Source of the DNA: M55B120 sp965549355
GTDB taxonomy: Bacteria > Actinomycetota > Humimicrobiia > Humimicrobiales > Humimicrobiaceae
NCBI GenBank assembly: GCA_965549355.1
Contig: CBEVGD010000019.1
Location: 1 to 22,148, forward strand
Reading direction: 5' to 3'
Length of the DNA: 22,148 bases
The notes beneath the pieces are model-generated. The model saw only the letters and a program-made list of their open reading frames with translations. It did no database searches and was not told the DNA's origin. This document shows positions 7,423-14,783 of the stretch, one piece after another; within the stretch, counting starts at the first letter, position 1, and each line of letters starts with the position of its first letter. The position numbers and the translations under genes were made by a program.

Positions 7423-8686
7423 TGGCATAGACCGGAAATCCGTGAGCAAGCTTCTTTACTTTTTCTCCTATATCTTTCAGTATTTTTGGCTTATCGGCAT
7501 TTTTTAGCACTCCGGAAATGTATTCTCCGATCTTATGCATTTCCTCTGTTCCCATGCCCTGCGTGGTCACTGCCGGCGTGCCTATCCTTATGCCGCTTGC
7601 AATAGTCGGGGTGAGCTTATCGTAGGGAATCACATTATAATTAAGGATTATCCCGGCCTCTGCAAGAAGGTCCGCAGCATCAATGCCTGTTATGCCCTTA
7701 TTTGTAAGGTCGATCAGAAAGAGGTGATTGTCTGTGCCTCCCGATACGATTCTGAAGCCTTCATCCTCCATATGCTGGCAGAGTGTTCTTGAATTCTCTA
7801 TTATTTTTCTGCTGTATTCCTTAAAGGAATCCTGAAGCGCTTCCCTGTATGCCACAGCTTTGGCCGCTATAATATGCATAAGCGGTCCGCCCTGCATTCC
7901 CGGGAAAACAGATTTGTCGATAAGCCCGCCGTATTTTTTGTCGGCCACTATCATCCCGCCTCTGGGGCCGCGTATAGTCTTATGCGTTGTAGCAGTTGTA
8001 AAATCAGCGACACCTACTGAATCAGGATGCAGCCCGCTTACCATGAGTCCGGCAATATGGGCAGTATCCGCCATGAGATAGGAGCCCACTTCATCGGCTA
8101 TCTCCCTGAATTTTTTAAATTCGATCTTCCTGGAATATGAGCTGGCGCCGGCTATAATAAGTTTTGGCTTTATTATCTTTGCCTGTTTCCTTATATCCTC
8201 ATAATCAAGTATCTCAGTATCCGGATCAACGCTATAGGTATATATGTCAAAATATTTTCCGGTCAGGTTTTGCTTATGGCCGTGAGAAAGATGGCCGCCG
8301 TCCCTTAAGTTCATTGAGAGTATCTTATCTCCGCATTTTAGTATTGCAAGAAATACCGCCACATTTGCATTTACTCCGCTATGGGGCTGGACATTGCAGT
8401 AATTGGAGCCGAAGAGCTTATTGGCCCTGCTTCTGGCAATATCCTCGATACTGTCCATATTTTCACAGCCCTCATAATACCTGAATCCGGGATAGCCTTC
8501 GGCATATTTATTGGTAAGTACGCTTCCCATCGTCCCGATGACTTCCTGGGACGTGAAATTCTCCGAAGCGATAAGTACAAGATTATCCTGCTGCCTGGCG
8601 ATCTCGCCCTTGATTATCTCTCTGATCTCGCTATCGGATGTTTGGTTATACGTATGATTATGGCCTACTGTCTTATTTGCAGTCAC
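7409..8686 (-). CDS. glyA: serine hydroxymethyltransferase
   Basis: PLP enzyme that converts serine and tetrahydrofolate to glycine and methylene-THF; cytosolic. About 425 aa. The PLP lysine is in TTATTHKTIRGPRGG; the cofactor Asp-x-x-His is in ADTAHIAGL; SGIRIGTPAVTTQGMG holds the substrate carboxylate Arg; NKYAEGYPG is the usual active-site Tyr/Glu segment. Several normally strict positions differ: GFRYYEGCENMD where GKRYYGGCEYVD is common, and LRDGGHLSHGH where HGGHLTHG is usual, so it belongs to a divergent branch. I chose GTG at 8684-8686, preceded by AAAGGAG with 8 bases spacing; an upstream TTG at 8707 lies before that ribosome binding site. It overlaps the end of rpiB by 14 bases, so the two are co-transcribed. 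Confidence 0.95.
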   Translation of the reverse strand: MTANKTVGHNHTYNQTSDSEIREIIKGEIARQQDNLVLIASENFTSQEVIGTMGSVLTNKYAEGYPGFRYYEGCENMDSIEDIARSRANKLFGSNYCNVQPHSGVNANVAVFLAILKCGDKILSMNLRDGGHLSHGHKQNLTGKYFDIYTYSVDPDTEILDYEDIRKQAKIIKPKLIIAGASSYSRKIEFKKFREIADEVGSYLMADTAHIAGLMVSGLHPDSVGVADFTTATTHKTIRGPRGGMIVADKKYGGLIDKSVFPGMQGGPLMHIIAAKAVAYREALQDSFKEYSRKIIENSRTLCQHMEDEGFRIVSGGTDNHLFLIDLTNKGITGIDAADLLAEAGIILNYNVIPYDKLTPTIASGIRIGTPAVTTQGMGTEEMHKIGEYISGVLKNADKPKILKDIGEKVKKLAHGFPVYANMGV

Positions 8687-9137
8687 GGGATCTGCTCCTT
8701 TCTTCAATACTTGTGATCTTATTTATTCTTCTAATATGTCTTTTATCATTGCTAAAAGGCGTCTCAAGAAAGACTTTTGCTATTTTAACAGCCATGTCAA
8801 TAGAGATAAACCTTGCTCCCATGCAAAGCATATTTGCATTATTATGTTCCCTTGCAAAATGGGCGGTCTCTTCATTCCAGCATACTGCGGCCCTGACCCC
8901 CCTCACCTTATTAGCAGCGAGGCTGATGCCTATTCCCGTTCCACAGATAAGTATGCCGAGGTCCGCTTCTTTCCTGCAGACAGCAAGTGCTCCCTTTTCC
9001 CCGAAATCCGGATAGTCCACGCTTTCGCCGCTATTTGTCCCAATATCTATTACCTGATGGCCCATTGATACAGCAAGTTCTTTCAATTTTTCCTTATATT
9101 CTACGCCTGCATGATCTGAACCCATTACTATTTTCAT
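8673..9137 (-). CDS. rpiB: ribose 5-phosphate isomerase B
   Basis: Interconverts ribose 5-phosphate and ribulose 5-phosphate (non-oxidative pentose phosphate pathway). It has 154 aa. GSDHAG at residues 6-11 and LICGTGIGISLAANK, with the catalytic Cys at residue 65 as in the E. coli enzyme, are intact; WNEETAHFAREHNNANMLCMGAR holds the phosphate-binding residues. The second ATG (9137) is preferred because AGGAG lies 6 bases before it, while it directly abuts the first ATG (9143). Next to glyA as in many Gram-positive genomes. A TATAAT on the minus strand at 9181-9176 could be a -10 element, but no good -35 accompanies it. Confidence 0.96.
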   Translation of the reverse strand: MKIVMGSDHAGVEYKEKLKELAVSMGHQVIDIGTNSGESVDYPDFGEKGALAVCRKEADLGILICGTGIGISLAANKVRGVRAAVCWNEETAHFAREHNNANMLCMGARFISIDMAVKIAKVFLETPFSNDKRHIRRINKITSIEERSRSRDCK

Positions 9138-9148
9138 TTTCATCTCCT

Positions 9149-9327
9149 GTGCCGGTTTGAAGCAAGTTCAAGTATATTATAATCTGTGGAAAAAGATAAT
9201 CGGAAAATATAAGAAACCGGCATATCTGATTCTGTTTAAGCGTTCCCGTATAGCATGGCTCATAAAAAGGCATCATAGCAACTTCTGTATTATTGGTCTT
9301 CAGAGGCACACTTTTAAAACGGGTCCG
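9149..9327. other. intergenic gap between Sua5/TsaC gene and rpiB
   Basis: A 179-base gap on the minus-strand operon. It holds a TATAAT (minus, 9181-9176) upstream of rpiB but no clear -35, no convincing terminator for the upstream gene and no supported ORF. In relatives a phosphatase or other small gene can lie at this position; none is recognisable here. Confidence 0.4.
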
Positions 9328-9984
9328 TCACAACTGCAGTTCCCGGAGTATGCTTTCAAAGCTTACTGCACCTTCTCTTATCAGCACAGGGACCTCGCCT
9401 GTAATGTCTACAATAGTTGATTCTTTTCCTCTTAGAACACCTTTTAGCCGGACCACCATATCTACCTTCTTGCAAATATCTGAAGGTATTGCGCCTATAG
9501 TGTCCGGATTGATACTGGCTCCGGAGATAGTAGCGCTTGTAGATACTATGGGCCCGGATTGATCTATTATGTCCCGAAGCACCTTGAGCCCCGCCATCCT
9601 TACTGCTATAGTAGGGACGGTGCCTGCAATATGGCCGGCAGGATCATTACTTTTCTTTAGTATGAGGGTAAGGGGCCGGGGGTCCCCGGTCTCCCAGTAG
9701 CGCTTTATAAGCTTCTTTGCCGTGATATTTATATCTTTTGCCAGCATCTCAAGCTGAAACGTATCCGATATCAGGACAATAAAAGGCATATTGGTTTTAC
9801 GCCTTTTGATCCCGTATATCCTGCTCAATGCTTTCCTGTCATCATAACGGCAGCTTATCCCGTATATGGTCGAAGCAGGCAGTATGAGAACCCTGCCGCT
9901 GATCAAAGCTTCTGCGACCGCCCTGATTTTTTTGGCCCGTGTTTCTTCGGGTGCGTCTGTTTCATTTATAATTATCTCATCCAT
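9328..9984 (-). CDS. tsaC: L-threonylcarbamoyladenylate synthase (Sua5/YciO/YrdC family)
   Basis: Makes threonylcarbamoyl-AMP from threonine, bicarbonate and ATP, the first step of the t6A37 tRNA modification. It has 218 aa, a single YrdC domain without the extra C-terminal Sua5 domain. The family pattern is seen as LPASTIYGISC (residues 35-45, normally PTDTVYGLGC) and KRRKTNMPFIVLI (from residue 60, the KRxxxxP ATP/phosphate motif). Near the C-terminus STSATISG stands where SANxSG is usual, so one Asn is Thr. First gene of the minus-strand trio; the known order Sua5-rpiB-glyA supports the call. Start is ATG 9984. The promoter should lie in the divergent gap to comEB. Confidence 0.9.
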   Translation of the reverse strand: MDEIIINETDAPEETRAKKIRAVAEALISGRVLILPASTIYGISCRYDDRKALSRIYGIKRRKTNMPFIVLISDTFQLEMLAKDINITAKKLIKRYWETGDPRPLTLILKKSNDPAGHIAGTVPTIAVRMAGLKVLRDIIDQSGPIVSTSATISGASINPDTIGAIPSDICKKVDMVVRLKGVLRGKESTIVDITGEVPVLIREGAVSFESILRELQL

Positions 9985-10078
9985 AGTCTTTAATATACGT
10001 AAATTTCAGCCTGACCGCAATTAAAATAGCAATATAGGCCGTTAATCTCCCATGCAATGCGTTACGTTGCTTGCGCCG

Positions 10079-10195
10079 CTACGGCCCGCAGCTTATCATT
10101 TTATTGTCCAACAAGCCAGGATCCAGTTCCCGGACAGGCTTCCAGTATGGATTTGAATAATTATCAAAAGCAGCAAAAAACTCCCTATAATCCAT
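10079..10195 (-). CDS. small ORF of unknown function (38 aa), possibly a remnant
   Basis: In the divergent gap between the Sua5/TsaC gene and comEB, the minus strand encodes 38 aa starting MDYREFFAAFDNYSNPYWKP and ending DNKMISCGP. An AAGGAT lies directly before the ATG, which is too close to be a good ribosome binding site. The rich aromatic and Asn/Pro content looks like real protein, and the frame is open a few codons further upstream. It overlaps the likely comEB promoter region on the other strand. I do not recognise a family; it may be a small protein, a gene fragment or chance. Confidence 0.3.
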   Translation of the reverse strand: MDYREFFAAFDNYSNPYWKPVRELDPGLLDNKMISCGP

Positions 10196-10208
10196 ATCCT
10201 TAATATTG

Positions 10209-10214
10209 TATAAT
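10209..10214 (+). promoter_or_regulatory. candidate -10 element for comEB
   Basis: A perfect TATAAT, 35 bases before the comEB ATG at 10250, which would give a leader of about 30 bases. No convincing -35 hexamer stands 16-18 bases upstream, so this is only a candidate. Confidence 0.4.
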
Positions 10215-10249
10215 CTACTTACATATCATTGATTCTAAGGTTGGATATT

Positions 10250-10705
10250 ATGGTGATGACAAGGCCCACCTGGCATGAATATTTTGTATCGATAACAAAA
10301 CAGGTAGCCACCCGGTCCACATGCCTGAGAAGAAAAGTAGGCGCAATAGTAGTAAAGGACAAAAGGATACTTACAACCGGCTATAATGGAGCACCCATGG
10401 GTGTAGAAAACTGCCTTGAGAGAGGCACATGCCTGAGAGAAGAGCTGGGGGTCCCCTCTGGAGAAAGGCATGAGATATGCAGGGGCCTGCATGCTGAGCA
10501 GAATGCAATGCTTCAGGCAGCTTATCATGGGATAATAATAAAGGACTCAGTATTATATTGTACGACACAGCCCTGTGTAATGTGCTCAAAGATGATAATA
10601 AATGCTGGTATAAGGAAGATCTATTATCTGGAAGATTATCCCGATCCTATTTCCATACAGATGCTTGATGAAGCAGGGATAGAGTCAATCAGACTCGATT
10701 ACTAG
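10250..10705 (+). CDS. comEB: dCMP deaminase (ComEB-like)
   Basis: Zinc enzyme that deaminates dCMP to dUMP, the precursor of dTMP. It has 151 aa. The zinc site is complete: His81-Ala-Glu83 (HAEQNAM; Glu is the proton shuttle) and Cys109/Cys112 in QPCVMCSKMI. TGYNGAPMG near residue 43 and RRKVGAIVVKDKRIL are typical of the deoxycytidylate deaminase family, as is the CRGLHAE lead-in. I chose ATG 10250 because AAGG at 10237-10240 lies 9 bases upstream; a TTG at 10229 in frame has no such site. comEB just before the atp operon is a known Gram-positive arrangement. Ends in TAG. Confidence 0.95.
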   Translation: MVMTRPTWHEYFVSITKQVATRSTCLRRKVGAIVVKDKRILTTGYNGAPMGVENCLERGTCLREELGVPSGERHEICRGLHAEQNAMLQAAYHGIIIKDSVLYCTTQPCVMCSKMIINAGIRKIYYLEDYPDPISIQMLDEAGIESIRLDY

Positions 10706-10980
10706 GAGAGTCTGAGTCCAGTTCTCAATCAGGCTCCCGGGGCCGCAACCGCTTGAGCAGGATAGCCAAAAACCGGATCAGGGCAGATAATATAATAGAG
10801 TTATAATTTTCTACAAAAAAAACAGGCACTTTGAAAAAATTGCACTTTAAAATAATCGAAAAAAATATTATATTAAGTATAATTTTTTGTGGTTCAAAGT
10901 CCTTGAGGCTTAAACTGGAAAGGGACCGCAGTGATTAGAAATAATTATTTTATAATTCGACCAGAGGCGGAGCCCTGCAT
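10706..10980. promoter_or_regulatory. AT-rich leader region upstream of the atp operon
   Basis: A 275-base gap that must carry the atp promoter unless it is read from comEB. It has four TATAAT hexamers (10791-10796, 10802-10807, 10878-10883, 10951-10956), none with a good -35, and a direct repeat GCACTTT at 10826-10832 and 10842-10848, 16 bases apart. A TTGAAA at 10831-10836 is the best -35-like word but has no matching -10. No intrinsic terminator for comEB and no supported ORF are visible. Confidence 0.35.
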
Positions 10981-11367
10981 ATGGCAGATGATCAGGACCG
11001 GACCGGCATAAGAAATATTTCAATATACATAATAATAGGACTGGCCCTGCTTGCCGTAATTCTATATTTTTTACTTCCCCTTGAAATATCAGCTGCTATA
11101 ATAATAAGTTCATTTCTGGCATTTATAGTATTTGCATTAACATTTGCCTTTTACCGATGGATATCCCGGAAAGGATCCATGAAAGCAGCGAGGCTTATAA
11201 TGTTTTCATTTATTATAAAGATAATTGTGCTTGCAGCGGTATTCTACCTCGTCTTCTCGCTGGACTTTGTAAATACCCTGGTCTTTGGCGTCTCTTTTGT
11301 GGTGTTTTTTACCATATTTTTAAATTTGGAAATCTTTCTTATATATAAAAAAATATTATTTAAATAG
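10981..11367 (+). CDS. atpI: AtpI-like membrane protein (ATP synthase assembly)
   Basis: Small membrane protein of 128 aa with four predicted helices (about residues 13-30, 36-56, 68-90 and 95-122), separated by a positive loop RWISRKGSMKAARL. Length, topology and position directly before the a subunit fit the AtpI/ATP synthase I family, which helps assemble the c ring in other bacteria. Sequence itself is too weak for a firm family call, so this rests mainly on context. ATG 10981 has GGCGGAG about 9 bases upstream. Its TAG lies 15 bases before the a-subunit start. Confidence 0.65.
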   Translation: MADDQDRTGIRNISIYIIIGLALLAVILYFLLPLEISAAIIISSFLAFIVFALTFAFYRWISRKGSMKAARLIMFSFIIKIIVLAAVFYLVFSLDFVNTLVFGVSFVVFFTIFLNLEIFLIYKKILFK

Positions 11368-11382
11368 ACCCTGGAGAAGGTA

Positions 11383-12120
11383 TTGCACGTTCTTGAACAT
11401 TTTCATCTGAAGGTAATAGTGCCGATAGAGGTGTTTGGCATAGATATATCCATCACCAATCTCACGCTTTCGATGTTCGCGGCTGCAGCGGTCTTCCTTG
11501 CCCTGCTCATACTACTGGCATTAAAGCCGAAGACGGTCCCCGGGAAAAGGCAGGTAATGATCGAGATGCTGCTTGTCTTTATAAAGAGAAACCTGGTCTA
11601 TAATATGATAGGGAAAAAGGAAGGCGATAAATGGGTCCCGCTGATCGGGGGCATCTTTATATTCGTCCTGGCAAACAACCTTATCGGATTAGTACCGGGA
11701 GCATATACGCCGACTTCCAATCCGATGGTCCCGGTAACCCTTGCCATAATAGTATTCTTTACCGTCCAAATCACAAACTTAAGGATGCATGGATTTAAAG
11801 GGATAGTAAGGACGCTGGCGCCTGCAGCGATACCTTCATGGATGTATGTAATAGTGGTGCCCATAGAGGCTATAAGCATGATAGCCAAACCATTTTCACT
11901 CTTTATAAGGCTCGCAGCAAATATGCTTGCAGGGCATACCATCATCTTTGTTCTTCTGGGGCTGATACTATATTTTAAAAGTTATTTTATTGCTATACCC
12001 GTGGTACCATTTGCGGCTATAATGACTATTTTTGAGTTATTCGTATCGGCGGTGCAGGCATATATATTTGCGGTGCTTTCTGCCATGTATATCGGAGAGG
12101 CAGTAAAGCCGAAGCATTGA
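11383..12120 (+). CDS. atpB: F-type ATP synthase subunit a
   Basis: Membrane stator subunit that forms the proton half-channels next to the c ring; 245 aa with about six helices. The essential Arg is residue 176 in FIRLAANMLAGH, and the C-terminal helix FELFVSAVQAYIFAVLSAMYIGEA is the classic last helix. LANNLIGLVPG and PTSNPMVPVTLAI are also typical. The start is TTG at 11383 with GGAGAAGG just upstream; no ATG or GTG fits better. Second gene of the operon, followed by c after 40 bases. Confidence 0.96.
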   Translation: MHVLEHFHLKVIVPIEVFGIDISITNLTLSMFAAAAVFLALLILLALKPKTVPGKRQVMIEMLLVFIKRNLVYNMIGKKEGDKWVPLIGGIFIFVLANNLIGLVPGAYTPTSNPMVPVTLAIIVFFTVQITNLRMHGFKGIVRTLAPAAIPSWMYVIVVPIEAISMIAKPFSLFIRLAANMLAGHTIIFVLLGLILYFKSYFIAIPVVPFAAIMTIFELFVSAVQAYIFAVLSAMYIGEAVKPKH

Positions 12121-12160
12121 TTGATAATATAAACATGATCTTTGATCTTGAGGAGGATTT

Positions 12161-12391
12161 ATGGAACCGAAGACAGCGGCACTTATCGCAGCAGGGTTTG
12201 TAATGGGCATTGGTTCTATCGGACCGGCTATAGCTATAGGCAATCTGGTAGGAAAGGCGCTTGAGGGAATAGCGAGGCAGCCGGAAGCAGGCGGACAGAT
12301 TCAGACTGCGATGTTTATAGGCATAGCTTTTGCCGAAGCTATTGCCCTTTATGCGCTGGTAGTAGCTTTTCTGCTTATCTTTGTCGCATAA
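12161..12391 (+). CDS. atpE: F-type ATP synthase subunit c
   Basis: Proteolipid of the rotor ring, 76 aa, two-helix hairpin with the RQPEA loop (GIARQPEAGGQ). The ion-carrying carboxylate is Glu59 in GIAFAEAIALYALV. The Na+ ligands known from Ilyobacter tartaricus c (Gln32, Ser66, Thr67) correspond here to Ile, Ala and Ile, so the site is predicted to bind H+ and not Na+. It has the strongest ribosome binding site of the operon (GAGGAGG, 5 bases before ATG), which fits the high copy number of c per enzyme. Confidence 0.97.
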   Translation: MEPKTAALIAAGFVMGIGSIGPAIAIGNLVGKALEGIARQPEAGGQIQTAMFIGIAFAEAIALYALVVAFLLIFVA

Positions 12392-12441
12392 GGACTTAAA
12401 ATAAGCTTTAATAAAAATCAATTGGAAGAGGTGTGAATGAT

Positions 12442-12945
12442 TTGGAAGAAGTACTTCAAATATTAAATCCGATGACCAGTACTATCTTCTGGTCCATAAT
12501 AGTCTTTGTGATACTTGTAATAGTATTGTGGAGATTCGTGCTTAAGCCCATCAACAATATAATGTCCAAAAGGCAGAAAGAGATCAGGGGGAAAATAGAT
12601 GATGCCGACCGCCGGAACACTGAGGCCCAAAAATATCTTGAGGAACAGAAAAAAAGCATCGATCTCTCAAGGGCAGAGGCTAAAAGGATAATCAATGAGG
12701 GCAAAGACACAGCAAAGAAGATAAAGGAAGAAATCAAGGCGAGAGCAGGCGAGAAATCCAGGGCCATGATAGAAGGAGCCCTTGAGGAAATAAAAAGTGA
12801 GAAGAACAGAGCCTTAAATGAAGTTAAAAACGAGATAGTGGAGATCGCTCTTGCTGCTTCCCAGAAAATAGTATCAAAAAACCTGTCCACCGAAGAGCAT
12901 AAAAAGCTCATTGAGGACAGTCTTAAAGAACTGGAAAAGGTCTAA
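12442..12945 (+). CDS. atpF: F-type ATP synthase subunit b
   Basis: Peripheral-stalk subunit with one N-terminal membrane helix (TSTIFWSIIVFVILVIVLWR, from about residue 12) and a long charged coiled coil to the end (ALAASQKIVSKNLSTEEHKK). About 167 aa, the normal length. The start is uncertain: GTG at 12433 lies within the AGAGGTG ribosome binding site, and TTG at 12442 lies 8 bases after it, so I prefer TTG. It is a single, ordinary b with no b' gene. Its TAA is followed without a gap, and in the same reading frame, by the ATG of the delta gene. Confidence 0.93.
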   Translation: MEEVLQILNPMTSTIFWSIIVFVILVIVLWRFVLKPINNIMSKRQKEIRGKIDDADRRNTEAQKYLEEQKKSIDLSRAEAKRIINEGKDTAKKIKEEIKARAGEKSRAMIEGALEEIKSEKNRALNEVKNEIVEIALAASQKIVSKNLSTEEHKKLIEDSLKELEKV

Positions 12946-13269
12946 ATGAATGAAAACGCGGAAAGGCGCATAAGCTATACCCGGTCCATGCCTGACATGG
13001 AAAAGGCATTGGATAGAGTGAATGTGGAAGTGATAAGCGCTATAGAGCTTGATAGGGAAACCCTGAGAAAAATAAAGGAAGATGTGGACAGAGCCTACGG
13101 ACTTGATATAAGGATAAAAAATACTGTTGAAGAACCCATAATAGGGGGGCTCATTATAAAGATAGGGGAAAAAGTGATAGACCTGAGTGTGAGGAATAAG
13201 CTGGAAGATATAAAAACCAGGTTAAAATCGACCAGGCTCGGAGGTGAAGGATTTGGCACTGAAGATTGA
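12946..13269 (+). CDS. atpH: F-type ATP synthase subunit delta, C-terminal domain only
   Basis: Stator subunit that normally links the alpha3beta3 head to the b stalk. It has only 107 aa, against about 180 in the family. What is present is the C-terminal domain: VNVEVISAIELDRETLRKI, then EEPIIGGLIIKIGEKVIDLSVRNKL, matching the family SAxxLs and GGxxixiGdxviDgSv motifs. The N-terminal helical bundle of about 100 aa that binds the tip of the alpha subunits is absent; only about 20 non-conserved residues precede the domain. The ATG directly follows the b stop in the same frame, with AAGG in the b tail as ribosome binding site, and the 3' end overlaps the alpha start. No frameshift is needed to explain its length, because the whole upstream frame is b. 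Confidence 0.88.
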   Translation: MNENAERRISYTRSMPDMEKALDRVNVEVISAIELDRETLRKIKEDVDRAYGLDIRIKNTVEEPIIGGLIIKIGEKVIDLSVRNKLEDIKTRLKSTRLGGEGFGTED

Positions 13270-14770
13270 CTCAAGCAGGATCGCCTCGCTTATAAAGGAC
13301 GAGCTAAAGACATATAGGAAGGAGGCCAGGGCCGAAGAAATCGGAAGGGTTATGATGGCGGGAGACGGTATTGCAAGAGTCTCCGGGCTGTCAGATACCA
13401 TGGCTGGCGAGATGCTCCGGTTTCCCGGCGATGTATACGGAGTAGCACTGAACCTGGATAAGAATGGGATAGGCGTGATTATACTGGGAGAAGCGGCCAA
13501 AATACAGGAAGGAGATCCCGTGAGATGTACGGGAAGGATACTGGAGATACCTGTGGGAGAGGAGCTCATAGGAAGGATAATCGATCCCATGGGAAAACCG
13601 CTTGATAATAAGGATCCCATAAAGGCAAGGACCTATAGGCCGGTAGAATTCATGGCGCCTGATGTCATCAGCCGCCAACCGGTGGTGGAGCCGCTCCAGA
13701 CCGGGATAAAGGCTATTGATTCCATGGTACCCATAGGAAGGGGTCAGAGGGAGCTTGTCATAGGAGACAGAAGCACCGGAAAGACAGCTATACTTGTGGA
13801 TGCCATACTTAATCAAAAAAATAAGGGCGTCTATTGCATATATGTGAGCATAGGTCAGAAGACGTCAACTATTGCAAAGATAGTCAAAAAGCTCCGGGAC
13901 AAAGGAGCCATGGAATATACCACGCTGGTATGCGCACCCGCACAGGCGCCTGCATCGCTTCAATATATAGCCCCCTACTCTGGATGCGCCCTTGGAGAGT
14001 ATTTCATGTATGGCGGGAAACATGCCCTGATATTATATGATGACCTGTCCAAGCAGGCCGTGGCGTACAGAGAGCTATCGCTTTTACTGAGGAGACCTCC
14101 TGGAAGGAAAGCATACCCGGGTGATATTTTCTACCTTCATTCAAGACTCCTTGAAAGGGGGGCAAAGCTTTCAGACAGGCTCGGCGGGGGTTCCCTCACA
14201 GCTATTCCGGTGATAGAGACAAAGGTCGGCGATATTTCCGCCTATGTGCCCACAAATATGATATCCATAACTGACGGGCAGATATATCTGGAAACTGATC
14301 TTTTTAATGCAGGGATAAGACCCGCTATAAATCCAGGGATATCAGTATCAAGGGTCGGCGGAAATGCCCAATCAAAAGCTATGAAGAAGGTAGCGGGCAT
14401 GCTCAGGCTGGATCTTGCCCAGTGCAGGGAACTGGAGATCTTTGCCAAATTTGGGACAGAGCTTGACAAAGAGACCAAAAAGCAGCTTGCAAGAGGAGAG
14501 AGGATAGTAGAAGTCCTGAAGCAGGGCCAGTATACCCCCATGGAAGTAGAGGAACAGATACTGATCATATTCGCCCTTACAAACGGATATCTTGATGATG
14601 TAGAGATCGATAACATCCCGCAGTTTGAGGAAGAGTATCTGGAGTTTATAAGAGCGGACCGCCCGGGAATAATAGAAGAATTAAAAAATAAAAAGGATAT
14701 ACCGCAGGAGCTGGAAAGACAGATCAGACAGGCAATAGACAGATTCAAGGAAAGATTCAGCGCAGGATAG
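13253..14770 (+). CDS. atpA: F-type ATP synthase subunit alpha
   Basis: Non-catalytic nucleotide-binding subunit of F1, about 505 aa, full length. The P-loop GDRSTGKT is at residues 171-178 (Ser where Gln is usual). AGDGIARVSGL, FPGDVYGVALNL, QTGIKAIDSMVPIGRGQREL, LLLRRPPGRKAYPGDIFYLH and SVSRVGGNAQSKAMK are classic. The N-terminal helix ALKIDSSRIASLIKDEL, which binds delta's N-terminal domain in other species, is kept. TTG at 13253 is preferred: GGAGG at 13240-13244 lies 8 bases before it, whereas the GTG at 13244 is part of that site. Overlaps atpH by 17 bases. Ends in TAG. Confidence 0.98.
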   Translation: MALKIDSSRIASLIKDELKTYRKEARAEEIGRVMMAGDGIARVSGLSDTMAGEMLRFPGDVYGVALNLDKNGIGVIILGEAAKIQEGDPVRCTGRILEIPVGEELIGRIIDPMGKPLDNKDPIKARTYRPVEFMAPDVISRQPVVEPLQTGIKAIDSMVPIGRGQRELVIGDRSTGKTAILVDAILNQKNKGVYCIYVSIGQKTSTIAKIVKKLRDKGAMEYTTLVCAPAQAPASLQYIAPYSGCALGEYFMYGGKHALILYDDLSKQAVAYRELSLLLRRPPGRKAYPGDIFYLHSRLLERGAKLSDRLGGGSLTAIPVIETKVGDISAYVPTNMISITDGQIYLETDLFNAGIRPAINPGISVSRVGGNAQSKAMKKVAGMLRLDLAQCRELEIFAKFGTELDKETKKQLARGERIVEVLKQGQYTPMEVEEQILIIFALTNGYLDDVEIDNIPQFEEEYLEFIRADRPGIIEELKNKKDIPQELERQIRQAIDRFKERFSAG

Positions 14771-14783
14771 CACTTAAAGAACC

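Noticed and set aside
8381..8716. 111-codon + strand ORF with a smooth hydrophobic profile
   Set aside because: Antisense to glyA and without a ribosome binding site; the glyA frame explains the sequence.
9094..9309. 71-codon minus-strand ORF in the Sua5-rpiB gap
   Set aside because: Overlaps the rpiB start, no ribosome binding site and no protein-like pattern.
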